Assembly: GCA_028023455.1 (NCBI GenBank)
Contig: JAQFVV010012673.1
Coordinates: 1,160,567-1,224,566 of the forward strand
DNA length: 64,000 bases
Direction: 5' to 3'
DNA from: Epiperipatus broadwayi
Lineage: Eukaryota > Onychophora > Udeonychophora > Euonychophora > Peripatidae
The notes below the pieces were generated by a model that did not search any database, was not told the origin of the DNA, and was given only the letters and a program-made list of their open reading frames with translations. Position 1 is the first letter of the stretch, and every line of letters starts with the position of its first letter. A program made the position numbers and the translations under genes. Shown here piece after piece: positions 52,085 through 63,180 of the stretch.

Positions 52085-54295
52085 TGATTATATAGCAATC
52101 CTCAGATTAATTTCAAGTTCTTCCCCCTTTCCCTTCAAATGTATATTGTATTAAGTTGGATGTCACATTGGCCATGATTTTCACTCCATGAAAAAAGTAT
52201 TTCAAGAAAAAAAAATTATCCGCTCATTAGCACACATACTTTATAAATCTAACATGTAAGTAGAATGTTAAAAAAAATGTTAATAGAAATTAGAAAAATC
52301 AAGTTCTTAGAAAAGAGTTTTAAATCATTATCTCCCCCTCCCTTCTAAGCGCTGAAATCTATACTTTCTCAAGACAAAATAATTTAATGTTTTAACACCA
52401 CCTATTATTTCACATTCACTCGCAGTTATACACATATAAAATATTACTATGTATGTGCGTGTTTTATCCCAAAATAATAATAATATATTAGTTAAAACTA
52501 AAATCATAATACCATAAAAAAAATTATTTTACACATTAATATTTCATAACTGTAAAATTAATAAACAAATAAATTTTGATACATTCAAAATCATTTATGT
52601 AGTTCAAAGCTATTATTATTAAGACATTCTTGGTTTCCATCGATCTGAATTGTCTTTAAAAGTTCTTTAAATAAAATATGTCACTTTATTACTAAATTTT
52701 TATTAATACTCTGATTTCATAAAGAAAATAGATATAAAAGTCATATTACCGATCCAAGGGTTCACTTGTCTTGTATACTGTCTATACTTGGCAGCAACAA
52801 TTTCCGTGTTCTTTGGAACAATCACTTTCTTGAAGTATATAATTATTTGATGATGAGGATCCTATTGAGGTTATTTGCTTTAGTGGATAATTTGGAAATC
52901 ATTATATCAATTTTTCTTCTCTTCCTGTCAAGCATTATTCTTTTAGTGAATGAAATACAGCAGTTGTTTTCACATTATAAATTTTCTTGAGTTTAGACTC
53001 AGTTGTTGGAACAATTAATTGGACTTGATGATTAATATTTATCGGTAGATTAATTCATCTTTCATCGAATGCAGGTGAATGCTTTCTTCCTTCTATTAAG
53101 AACATCTTATTTCTCTGGTCAGTTGAAAGGTGTAGAATATTATTTTAGACAAAACATCTTTTCTTTCCTATATGATGTGCAGCTTCCCAGATGGTCAGGC
53201 AAAGATGGGACATACATATAATTTTTCTAGCCAGTCATTTCTTATATTTTCAACATTCAATTTAATAGTCTAATAATCTGAATCATAATCACAATAATAA
53301 TTCAACTGATTTTTCCAGACAGCTTTTTATATCCAATTTTTTAGCTAACTTAACCAATCAGAGATAGCGTCACTTGCTATTTTTGGACAAATTCATTTTA
53401 ATTAGATCTCTAATTTATTTTCAACTAAATTATTTTTCAACTGAAAAGTTTAATCCTTTTTCCAGACACTTTTGTTTTAAAAAAAAATAGACTTAATCCT
53501 TTTTTTTCTTACACCTAGGTAACATTTCAAATTTTTGAGCTTCCTTCTTTAGATCTTAAGATAAGACAATTTCAAAATTAGAGTACCCACCCAGCTTAAG
53601 CTCCCAAAGTGACAAACAATCATTTACAAAAACAAAATTGCTACAAAAATAGATATCTGATTCAACAGATTTCCTCTTTTAACATAAAATTGTACAAAAA
53701 AATAATTTGACAGATTTAACCCTTCCTTTTCTTTCAATATTTAATAAATGTAAATTTCTGTATGTAATGTACACACATACTTCATTATTTCAAATCATTC
53801 ATAAACTAACATTAAATAATATAATTGCTAGCTTAGTAATTATAACCCTATTATTTAATTAAATCTGTAACTTTTAAATCCCAATTACAATTATAGAAAA
53901 GCAAAATAGAAGTATAGAATAAGATATTAGAATTGATCAAGCATAGGTTAGTTTTAAAGAAAGTTAAAATGTTGAATATTTGAAATATAAAACAATTAAA
54001 TAGCTTACACATACATTGCCTATACATATGCATTATAACTTTGCTTTTTAAAGAAAAATTAAAATTGAATAGTTTAAATGTGTGTATTACCTTTCTATCA
54101 ACACACAAACAATATTAATTGTTGACCCACTCTCTTTCTATCTAAAGCTTTTAGAACTGGATCTTGTAGGGTTTAAACTTGGATGCCCTACAGCTTCATT
54201 TATTGTTATATAAAAATGTGATGATGATTTTGTTTTACATTTTCCTACATGCACATTACTATAAATTTAGCTAGTGACTAAATTGTAATGGCACA
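50759..54295 (-). repeat. 3' LTR (3.54 kb)
   Basis: Left copy of the direct repeat. Its outer edge is slightly mutated (AGTCACCTAATTAAAGGT against TGTAACAAAATTAAAGGT in the other copy) and it lacks about 30 bp near 50790 that the other copy has. The inner edge ...GGCACA at 54295 joins the polypurine tract. The segment 51330-51420 contains GGGTTCGAATCCCC, a perfect tRNA B box, and may be a SINE fossil trapped in the LTR. A 74-codon open frame at 52766-52990 is present in both LTRs but shows no domain. Confidence 0.9.
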
Positions 54296-54311
54296 ACTTT
54301 CCCCCCTTCGG
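54296..54311 (-). promoter_or_regulatory. Polypurine tract
   Basis: Minus strand CCGAAGGGGGGAAAGT immediately precedes the 3' LTR start (TGTGCC). This is the expected position for the plus-strand primer of an LTR retrotransposon and fixes the orientation. Confidence 0.85.
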
Positions 54312-54537
54312 ATAAAATCATCAGCACCTTTGTTTTAACTATATCCAAAAAAAAATCCTAACTAATAAAATACACTAATAATAATATAAAATTTTAACTA
54401 CTGGCAAACATCATACTTTTCATTAGAAAATCTAGCATCCTGATTTATTTGGAGATCTTTTCCTTTGTACAAAGCATATTGTGGTCTGCATAAAATTGCA
54501 AACATACATTCAGTCCCTTTTGAGATCTTTATTTTTT

Positions 54538-56560
54538 TCATTTTGGCTTTTTCAGCACTGTGGTAATTCCACTGGTAGAGGGTTGCTTGTCTCTAGGAAT
54601 TACTTTCTTCACAACACTATCCCCAGAATCTCCCCAGGATTGATTAGGAGGCCTAGCCCTATAATTATTCCTATATCCATAACTACCAAAATTCTGATCA
54701 CGTGTCTGATCACCTAGATTCAGACTAGAGACATTATAACTATACCTATCCTTGGTGCTCTTGGGCCTAGTCTCTGAATCTAGCTCTGAAATCTCTAGAG
54801 CATCCAGGATTTCTGATGCTTCCTCTATACTGTGGCAATCAGCAGCAATAAGCATTTGCTCAATGTTTCGGGGAAGATTGTGTCGGAGTATTCTCAGGAT
54901 CTGGTGCTCTGAGAGAGGAAATGCAGTCAGACTTTTCAGTTTTACTGCCTGCCCTCGGAAAAATTGTGTATAGCTGCCCTTGGTACTGCCGTACTTTTCC
55001 TGAGTGATCTGGTAGTGCACCTGGTCCTGCCTATCTTCACTCCAGAAGCATGATAGAATAACACAGTGAAAATCCCCAAAGGTAGTGGGCTTATCAAACA
55101 GGGACCGCCACCATGCCTTAGCATAGGCATAAAGATGGGTACAGGCAATGGCCATCTTTTCCCATTCATTTAACCTACACACAGAAAAGAGTTCTTCCAA
55201 GGTATACAGATACTCTAAGGGGTTTTCCCTGCTTTCCCCACTAAAGGCCTTAATTTTAATTAAATTTGAGGTCATGACCCCTCCTACTCTATATTCATCT
55301 CTACTGCTACTTTCTGACTTATCTATTAAATTTTCACCTTGTGGATTTTTTAACTAAAGTAGGCATCTCTTTCTCTGACTGTCTATGTTCTGATCTATCC
55401 CTACAGTCATCTAGACTGATGCTAACATCATTTTGCCTTGAATTTGGGTTTGACTGACTCTGCAAACCTATATCAACTCGATCTCTTAATTCCCCTATTT
55501 TCTGATAGAGATCTTCCATCTTGGGGTTCATGTATTCCATAACATATGCCTTCTGGTTCTCCTCAACCTTCTCCAACATAACACCCAATTCATGTTGATT
55601 CATTCTGGGTCCCTCTTCTAAAGAACTTGATTTGTCCCTTTTCACTATCTCCTCCCTAAAGCTATCCATTTGTTTCCCCAATTCTTTCCTAAGATTTTGG
55701 TCCATCTGTACACACTCATTGGCCATGCTTCCCTTAACTTCTCGTATTTCCTTTTCTAAGCCACTAAACTTATTTTTCATAGTGAGGGTTTGATCTACAC
55801 AGCTCAAGGTGGCTTCCTTATATGAGTCCACTTTGGCTACCACCTCCTCTAATCTAATATTAATTCCTGCAGAGGTTATTTTGGCATTCTTTTCTATGCA
55901 TTCTGATATGGATTGGGAGACCAACCCATGGACCTCATTCCTAACTAACTCAATCTCTATCTTATTTTCTTCAATAGACTGCTCCACTTGAGCCTTTAAT
56001 GACTGCAGTCCCTGACAGCCCTCCTGTTTGGTGATTTCCATAGACCTACACACTCCTTCTATCCTTTCCTCTAATGACACAAACCTATTTTTACACTCTA
56101 TGTTGTTTCAATCCTAGTTTTCAAAGCCATGATCATTCGGTTGCTATTGTCAATAGAGTGACCTAGATCTATCCTTAAACCTTCTATACTTTTCTCCATC
56201 TTTTGTTCTAGATTTACCATCCCTTGCTTACTATCTTCTCTTAGACTTTCTATATTGTGCTTATTATCTTCTCTTAGACTTTTGAACATCTGCATTATCA
56301 TTAATTTCATGTCTGAGAGTTCTTTATTTTCTATCTGAATCTGGCCAACTTCCGGCTCCTCATCTACTTCCACACTTGAGGCCGTATTATTGCTACTAAC
56401 ATTAAAGGCATCTTTCCTCTACTTCCTCTCTTTCCTCTTGTGTTTGTTTTAAGAAAACCTTCCCATCCTCTTCTTCAGTATAAAAACGATCACTGATTCC
56501 TGGTATTGGGGCAGCTTCCTCTTCTATAACCTCTTCCATACTATAATTTAGTTCACTCAT
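54538..56560 (-). pseudogene. Gag-type protein, one coding region in four frame segments
   Basis: A start codon at 56560 opens an acidic N-terminal segment (MSELNYSMEEV). The reading then moves between frames at about 56410-56425, 56098-56110 and 55335-55345 and stops at 54538, about 2.02 kb in all. The middle part (56373-55334) is rich in heptad-like Leu/Ile/Glu/Lys and should be coiled coil. The last 245 residues (55275-54538) have the look of a retrotransposon capsid: FSGESRENPLEYLYTLEE, then AWWRSLFDKPTTFGDF, YTQFFRGQAVKLKSL and ILRILRHNLPRNIEQ. There is no CCHC zinc knuckle; the tail is basic and Gly/Arg/Tyr-rich, which might bind RNA. No pol follows before the polypurine tract. It would form the particle that packages element RNA. 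The breaks make this copy probably non-coding for a full protein, unless they are sequencing indels. Confidence 0.78.
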
Positions 56561-57878
56561 GTTATAAAACTATATATATCCCATTTGTGCTTCCCTGACC
56601 ATCAAAGATCCACACATCTTCTCCCTGTCTGACACCTATTCTGACCAACTGACTGATTTGCTTTTCACCTTATTATGCATTACAAATACAACAAAAATTT
56701 TTTTTAATATCCTTATTTGATGAACCACACAACAATAATCTATATAGTGCATGTCTGTCTGCAATAGCCCAAATTATACATTCATCCATTCTCCCAGAAA
56801 TCTGACAGATATTGACAGTCCACAGAATGACTAGCAGTTCACAATCTTGAGATAAATAAAAGAATTCAGTCACAGCACTATAATCACACAATGTATCATG
56901 AGCACTCAGAAGATCATCCCAATTCGATCACTATTAACTACCACAACCCTTGATTGAATGATGCAAACTCTGTTGCAATAAAAGAAGTATTAAGTCTTAG
57001 GGGCTAAAATAGATAAACTATGCCTTGCTCTCTCTCTTGGAGTCTTATGTGGCAAGTATCAAGGAATGCCCTGCTTATTATAGATTACTGAAAACTAAGC
57101 CTTGCTCTCTGTCTTGGAGACTTATAGGCTGACATCATGGCAGAACTACTGTTAACTGCTTCATGATAAAATAAGACTAACATATAAACTTGATTGGAAA
57201 ACTATGCTGTGCTCTCTCTCTTGGAGACTTATAGGCTGGTATCATGGCAGGTCTGCTGTTAACTGCTTCATGATAACATAAAGATAACTTATAAATTGGG
57301 TTGGAGCAGTGAATGGGTTTGATCATTCATAAGTTACACGAAATACATAGCATTCTCAAGGCAATGACAAAACTCTCCACTCATCATCAAAACTGCAATC
57401 TAACCAACCAAACTCCAACGATCAACCATCCAATCAAACCTCCAAAATCATAGACTTTTCTACAAAATGAACTCCCCAAACACACATGAGACTACTATTC
57501 CATAATTCATCACTATTACTATGCCTATCCTATCTGGCAATAAATCATTTTAATGTTCCACAAAAAAAAAAACTATATTATTTATTTCACCTTTGTCTTA
57601 AGTTGTGATATTCATCTCTATTTTCAAAATTGATAAAACAAAACTAAGCTGTTTTATGGCTGTACCCATTTTATCATCATCAATGAAAAATTAAATCATA
57701 TTAAACATCATCATATACAAATCTAAAATAAGACTGTATGGCCAAGAAAATTTTGTAAGACAAAAAAAAAATTTACTGAAAAAAAAAAAAATTTTACTAA
57801 AAAAATTTCTCTCTTTTTAACCACACATCTCCTATCATTCTATAGACTCCCTTTTTCAGGTATATGGTAAAATATCAA
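56561..57878 (-). other. Long leader of the gag-only element
   Basis: About 1.3 kb between primer-binding site and gag start, with no coding frame of note. It contains a tandem array of about 107-bp units (57016-57306). Retroelement leaders carry packaging and dimerisation signals, so this is a plausible place for them; that is inference. Confidence 0.6.
57016..57306 (-). repeat. Tandem array (about 107-bp units) in the leader
   Basis: Units at about 57016-57091 (diverged, short), 57092-57199 and 57200-57306 share (on plus) TTGCTCTCT(C/G)TCTTGGAG, ACTTATAGGCTG, ATCATGGCAG and TGTTAACTGCTTCATGATAA. Confidence 0.85.
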
Positions 57879-57897
57879 GCCCCACATTGGGCATCCA
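57879..57897 (-). promoter_or_regulatory. Primer-binding site, tRNA-Lys-like
   Basis: Minus strand TGGATGCCCAATGTGGGGC lies one base inside the 5' LTR end. It resembles the TGGCGCCCAACGTGGGGC site used by elements primed with tRNA-Lys (CUU-type), with a one-base insertion and two changes. It fixes 57899-61434 as the 5' LTR. Confidence 0.75.
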
Positions 57898-57898
57898 T

Positions 57899-60800
57899 TG
57901 TAACAAAATTAAAGGTAGATCAAAGATCCAGTGTATTTAAATGAGATCTGGTTTATTAAAGAATCAAAAAAATTCAAGTATTGTAAAAATCTCAAATATT
58001 CCAGTATTGTTAAAAAATGTAACTTAATAAAGATGATCAAATGATCCAAATGTATTTAATAATTATGAAACGATTCAAATATAAATCTCTATTTTATCTC
58101 AAAAGTTCCAATATAAATTCTAGCTCAATAAACGAAAAATGCATTGTAGATTTTATATCAAAAGAGAAGAATTATTTAACATGAGTAGTGGCTATTAAAC
58201 CAAAGATCAGACTGAGTTATCTATCATATTACAGGTCATTGGATGAAATGAAACATATTTCTATCATTAGATTTCTCAAGATATCCCACTATCAATAATT
58301 ATAAACAAATTATTAATAACAAGTATTATAACTCAGGTATATGAAATCACGTGAGGTGAGTACACTAGTAATTCAATAAAATATAACTCAGGTATACAGA
58401 CAGTAGATCTTATCCACTTTCATTTCTTGGTTTGATGTTAAGTGCATGTTTAAACAAATACTAAGTGAATATGGTCTAGCAGGGCGCCACTAGATTATCT
58501 GAATCTAGACACAGTTATATCTAATAACCTTTCACATGTACCAGGTTTGAATCCCCTTTTGGTACTTTATTTCTAATAAAAATGGGAGATTTTGCTTTTT
58601 GAGCCATATCACTATACGCACTAATATTTAGGTAAAAGTAAAACATCTTTAAACCAAAGTGGAGTATATTAGACATAAATCATTTCTTAGATCTTAGCAT
58701 AACAAATGTGTTTCAATATTTTTATAAGTTTACTAGCTCAGATTATATATAACTAATTTAGGATGGCAATTCACTCATCCTTGCATGAAATAGATGATGG
58801 GATGTGGTTATAATAATACTAAGAAATCACTAAATATTATGAAATTAATATTTATTTATGGCCTTTAAACATTTAAACAGCTCATTAATTAAAACGTTGA
58901 TGATGATGATGATGATGATAATAATAACGATAATGACAAGGGTTTCAACTACAGCTCTAGGACTAAGCCTAAACATAAAACTAATTTTTATAAAGAAATT
59001 CATAATTATTGCTTAATTTTAGCATATTTACTTATATCTTAAATAACTGATATTCAACCACTGATGATGATGAATGATCACACTTAACAAAGACTACACT
59101 TAATGAAATATATACGCCTCATTTAATAAAACAAACTAATATTTATTACTGCATTTCTAACATATACATAAAAATTTCTAGATAAACATGAAAATTGATA
59201 TGAATAATAATAATAATAATAATTGATTATATAACAATCCTCAGATTAATTTCAAGTTCTTCCCCCTTTCCCTTCAAATGTATATTGTATTAAGTTGGAT
59301 GTCACATTGACCATGATTTTCACTCCATGAGAAAAGTATTTCAAGAAAAAAAAATATTATCCGCTCATTAGCACACATACTTTATAAATCTAACATGTAA
59401 GTAGAATGTTAAAAAAAATGTTAATAGAAATTAGAAAAATCAAGTTCTTAGAAAAGAGTTTTAAATCATTATCTCCCCCTCCCTTCTAAGCGCTGAAATC
59501 TATACTTTCTCAAGACAAAATAATTTAATATTTTAACACCACCTATTATTTCACATTCACTCACAATTATACACATATAAAATATTACTATGTATGTGCG
59601 TGTTTTATCCCAAAATAATAATAATATATTAGTTAAAACTAAAATCATAATACCATAAAAAAAATTATTTTACACATTAATATTTCATAACTGTAAAATT
59701 AATAAACAAATAAATTTTGATACATTCAAAATCATTTATGTAGTTCAAAGCTATTATTATTAAGACATTCTTGGTTTCCATCGATCTGAATTGTCTTTAA
59801 AAGTTCTTTAAATAAAATATGTCACTTTATTACTAAATTTTTATTAATACTCTGATTTCATAAAGAAAATAGATATAAAAGTCATATTACCGATCCAAGG
59901 GTTCACTTGTCTTGTATACTGTCTATACTTGGCAGCAACAATTTCCGTGTTCTTTGGAACAATCACTTTCTTGAAGTATATAATTATTTGATGATGAGGA
60001 TCCTATTGAAGTTATTTGCTTTAGTGAATAATTTGGAAATCATTATATCAATTTTTCTTCTCTTCCTGTCAAGCATTATTCTTTTAGTGAATGAAATACA
60101 GCAGTTGTTTTCACATTATAAATTTTCTTGAGTTTAGACTCAGTTGTTGGAACAATTAATTGGACTTGATGATTAATATTTATCGGTAGATTAATTCATC
60201 TTTCATCGAATGCAGGTGAATGCTTTCTTCCTTCTATTAAAAACATCTTATTTCTCTGGTCAGTTGAAAGGTGTAGAATATTATTTTAGACAAAACATCT
60301 TTTCTTTCCTATATGATGTGCAGCTTCCCAGATGGTCAGGCAAAGATGGGACATACATATAATTTTTCTAGCCAGTCATTTCTTATATTTTCAACATTCA
60401 ATTTAATAGTCTAATAATCTGAATCATAATCACAATAATAATTCAACTGATTTTTCCAGACAGCTTTTTATATCCAATTTTTTAGCTAACTTAACCAATC
60501 AGAGATAGCGTCACTTGCTATTTTTGGACAAATTCGTTTTAATTAGATCTCTAATTTATTTTCAACTAAATTATTTTTCAACTGAAAAGTTTAATCCTTT
60601 TTCCAGACACTTTTGTTTTAAAAAAAAATAGACTTAATCCTTTTTTTTCTTACACCTAGGTAACATTTCAAATTTTTGAGCTTCCTTCTTTCGATCTTAA
60701 GATAAGACAATTTCAAAATTAGAGTATCCACCCAGCTTAAGCTCCCAAAGTGACAAACAATCATTTACAAAAACAAAATTGCTACAAAAATAGATATCTG

Positions 60801-61434
60801 ATTCAACAGATTTCCTCTTTTAACATAAAATTGTACAAAAAAATAATTTGACAGATTTAACCCTTCCTTTTCTTTCAATATTTAATAAATGTAAATTTCT
60901 GTATGTAATGTACACACATACTTCATTATTTCAAATCATTCATAAACTAACATTAAATAATATAATTGCTAGCTTAGTAATTATAACCCTATTATTTAAT
61001 TAAATCTGTAACTTTTAAATCCCAATTACAATTATAGAAAAGCAAAATAGAAGTATAGAATAAGATATTAGAATTGATCAAGCATAGGTTAGTTTTAAAG
61101 AAAGTTAAAATGTTGAATATTTGAAATATAAAACAATTAAATAGCTTACACATACATTGCCTATACGTATGCGTTATAACTTTGCTTTTTAAAGAAAAAT
61201 TAAAATTTGAATAGTTTAAATGTGTGTATTACCTTTCTATCAACACACAAACAATATATAATTGTTGACCCACTCTCTTTCTATCTAAAGCTTTTAGAAC
61301 TGGATCTTGTAGGGTTTAAACTTGGATGCCCTACAGCTTCATTTATTGTTATATAAAATGTGATGATTTTGTTTTACATTTTCCTACATGCACATTACTA
61401 TAAATTTGGCTAGTGACCAAATTGTAATGGCACA
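57899..61434 (-). repeat. 5' LTR (3.54 kb)
   Basis: Runs from TGTAACAAAATT (plus strand) to ATGGCACA. Over stretches such as 60181-60840 I count only about four differences from the left LTR. A SINE-like block with GGTTTGAATCCCC (58540-58560) is shared with the other LTR. The LTR must contain the element's own promoter and polyadenylation signals, but I cannot point to them with confidence. Confidence 0.92.
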
Positions 61435-61900
61435 ATATATATATAATGCTGAAATAGTATTAATCAGTTGGACCAGATCATCAACTCCCTCATATATATA
61501 TATATAATCATCAATGGCTTTGAATATTCAATCACCAGATTTTAAGTGATATTGATGACTGAAGAATTGGAGAGGGGAGAGGATTGAAGCCTGTCCATGA
61601 ATGTTTGAAGCATTGCTATCTTAATATAAAGTGAGCACTGATATATATATATATATATATATATTTATGATGAAGATGATGATGTGGACCAACCGATGAG
61701 TGCTGGTTCAGAATGAAATATGTATATTGGAGATTATTTATTCTTTTTACATTATGTAGTCATGTGTATCAGTTGTAAAAGATGGAGTTAGTGACAAAAG
61801 ATACATTGAAAATTTGGGTTCAAATCCCCTCTAATTTCATCTTGATTAAAAGTATATATAATATACTTGTATTTAAATAATACATATTCAGCCTGTAAAC
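61435..61900. repeat. Interspersed repeat family F, remainder of cut copy plus forward arm
   Basis: 61435-61495 completes the reverse copy cut by the LTR element. From about 61505 a forward copy follows: TCACCAGATTTTAAGTG, GAAGCCTGTCCATGAATG, ACCAACCGATGAGTGCTGGT, TATATTGGAGATTATTTAT and the tail GGGTTCAAATCCCC (B-box-like). Once the LTR element is removed, this is again a reverse-forward fold-back pair. Confidence 0.75.
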
Positions 61901-62012
61901 TCATCATCCCTCTTTGGTGTATTTAAATGGGCTTAAGGTCATGCATATGAAAGGTCAGAATGACTTACAATCAACAAGGCTATGACAACAAAATTGACAA
62001 ACAATATATATA

Positions 62013-62393
62013 TATGACAATAGATGGCGTTATACCAAAAACATCTTCAAGTGTTTGTTTACATAAACATCTGAGCGAGTATTTCATTATCTCTTACTTA
62101 AATTCCACCTTCAGATCATGATTTCAAGCTATTTGCTATCATCAGTGAAGAACAGGTTTAAAAAACTAGATCTAAAACACAAACTCTGAGCGTTTAAGAA
62201 ACAGTTTCTATTCAGCTCAGAGTTTGTGTTTTAGATCTAGTTTCTTAATCCTGTCCTTCACTGACGATAGCAAATAGCTTGAAATCATGATCTGAAGGTG
62301 GAAATTAAGTTAGAGATAGTGAAATACTCGCTCTGATGTTTATGTAAACAAACGCTTGAAGGTGTTTTTGGTATAATGCCATCTATTGTCATA
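62013..62393. repeat. Near-perfect palindrome, 179-bp arms and 23-base loop
   Basis: Left arm 62013-62191 and right arm 62215-62393 are inverse copies with few differences (for example TATGACAATAGATGGC against GCCATCTATTGTCATA, and AAACACAAACTCTGAGC against GCTCAGAGTTTGTGTTT). Each arm carries a hammerhead-like block facing outward. No coding sequence; the minus-strand frame at 62285-62518 runs through it by chance. Confidence 0.9.
62122..62145 (-). ncRNA. Hammerhead-like motif in palindrome, left arm
   Basis: Minus strand CTGATGA, then AGC-AAATA-GCT hairpin, then T and GAAATC. The partner on the plus strand at 62261-62284 has CTGACGA in place of CTGATGA. The stem II is only 3 bp; ribozyme status uncertain. 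Confidence 0.3.
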
Positions 62394-62615
62394 AATACAA
62401 GCGTATGCGAGTTTTTAACTTGTATTTTTTGTTTTTCATATATATATACACACACACAAATCACATGATTAAGTCTAAGTTTATCAACATCAGGATTATT
62501 CAATCTGTTGTCATGCAACTTTTGTGAATGTATGTAAGCAAATAATAAGAAATAAACTAACTAAATATATAATATAAATCACAGCTAATTGTCTTAACAG
62601 CTGTTTTTTTTAATA

Positions 62616-62643
62616 TTTCAACCAGAGGACTGGTTATCATCAG
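62616..62643 (-). ncRNA. Hammerhead-like core motif B
   Basis: Minus strand CTGATGA, T, hairpin AACCAG-TCCT-CTGGTT, GAAATATTAAA. Identical in stem and flanking bases to motif A at 3453-3480, but with a different loop. Confidence 0.4.
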
Positions 62644-62749
62644 ATCTTTGATTGAAATTTTAAAATAACTGTTGTTAAGATAAGCAATTGAATTTAATAA
62701 TTATATTTTATTTATCTTCTTTAAGTCACAATATGCTTTAGAAAAAAAT

Positions 62750-62900
62750 AGTAGTATCCAAATGCCAGTGCTTAATAAATTTTTATTCAGTGCTTTCCTC
62801 ACTTGTTTCGAGCTTATGGCTTTCATCAGTGAGGAGCTTTGGATCTTGGAACAATGCAACTGAACCTCCCCCACTTCTACCATTTACCCTATGTTATACT
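62750..62900. repeat. Family R-related fragment with hammerhead-like motif D
   Basis: TTTCATCAGTGAGGAGCTTT and GGATCTTGGAACAATGCAAC match the inverted core of family R. Minus strand 62829-62806 reads CTGATGA, AAGC-CATAA-GCTC, GAAAC, the best-kept version of this core in the window. Confidence 0.55.
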
Positions 62901-63180
62901 ACTAAGCAATTATCCAAACTGAGAAAACATTTAAATGTTTTCAATCTAAGCCAATTTTTGTTTGATAATCATTTAAAATTGAATCCAGTTCATTTTCTAT
63001 ATATCTAATGGTATCTTTAGTCTTTTATTATCTAACCTTTATGTATTTCCCAATGTAGTACTTTGTTTTTAAAATTATTGACTTCCTATTGAAAAGTTTT
63101 GCAAACATTATATTTAAATATGAATATTTTTCTATATACCAAAATCACACTTTTCTTTATGTTTGCCGTAATATCATATA
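62901..63180. other. Unannotated spacer
   Basis: AT-rich; no gene or repeat recognised. Confidence 0.4.

Larger units (their letters stand above)
50759..61434 (-). mobile_element. Gag-only LTR retrotransposon with giant LTRs (10.7 kb)
   Basis: Order on the minus strand: 5' LTR 61434-57899, primer-binding site 57897-57879, leader with tandem repeats, gag-type coding region 56560-54538, polypurine tract 54311-54296, 3' LTR 54295-50759. The intact LTR reads TGTGCC...GTTACA in the sense direction (TG...CA). Insertion is within (AT)n, with AT repeats directly on both sides, so a target duplication of ATAT type cannot be delimited. The internal region is only about 3.6 kb and has no reverse transcriptase, RNase H, protease or integrase motif in any frame. 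LTRs are nearly identical, so the insertion is young. It resembles in design the gag-only elements called TR-GAG in plants. Mobility would depend on an autonomous relative. Confidence 0.88.

Noticed and set aside
52766-52990. 74-codon frame conserved in both LTRs (also 59907-60131)
   Set aside because: Conservation follows from the LTRs being nearly identical; no domain, and it lies antisense to the element.
54481-55357. Plus-strand frames across the gag region
   Set aside because: Antisense shadows of the minus-strand gag coding region; the same holds for 55809-55991.
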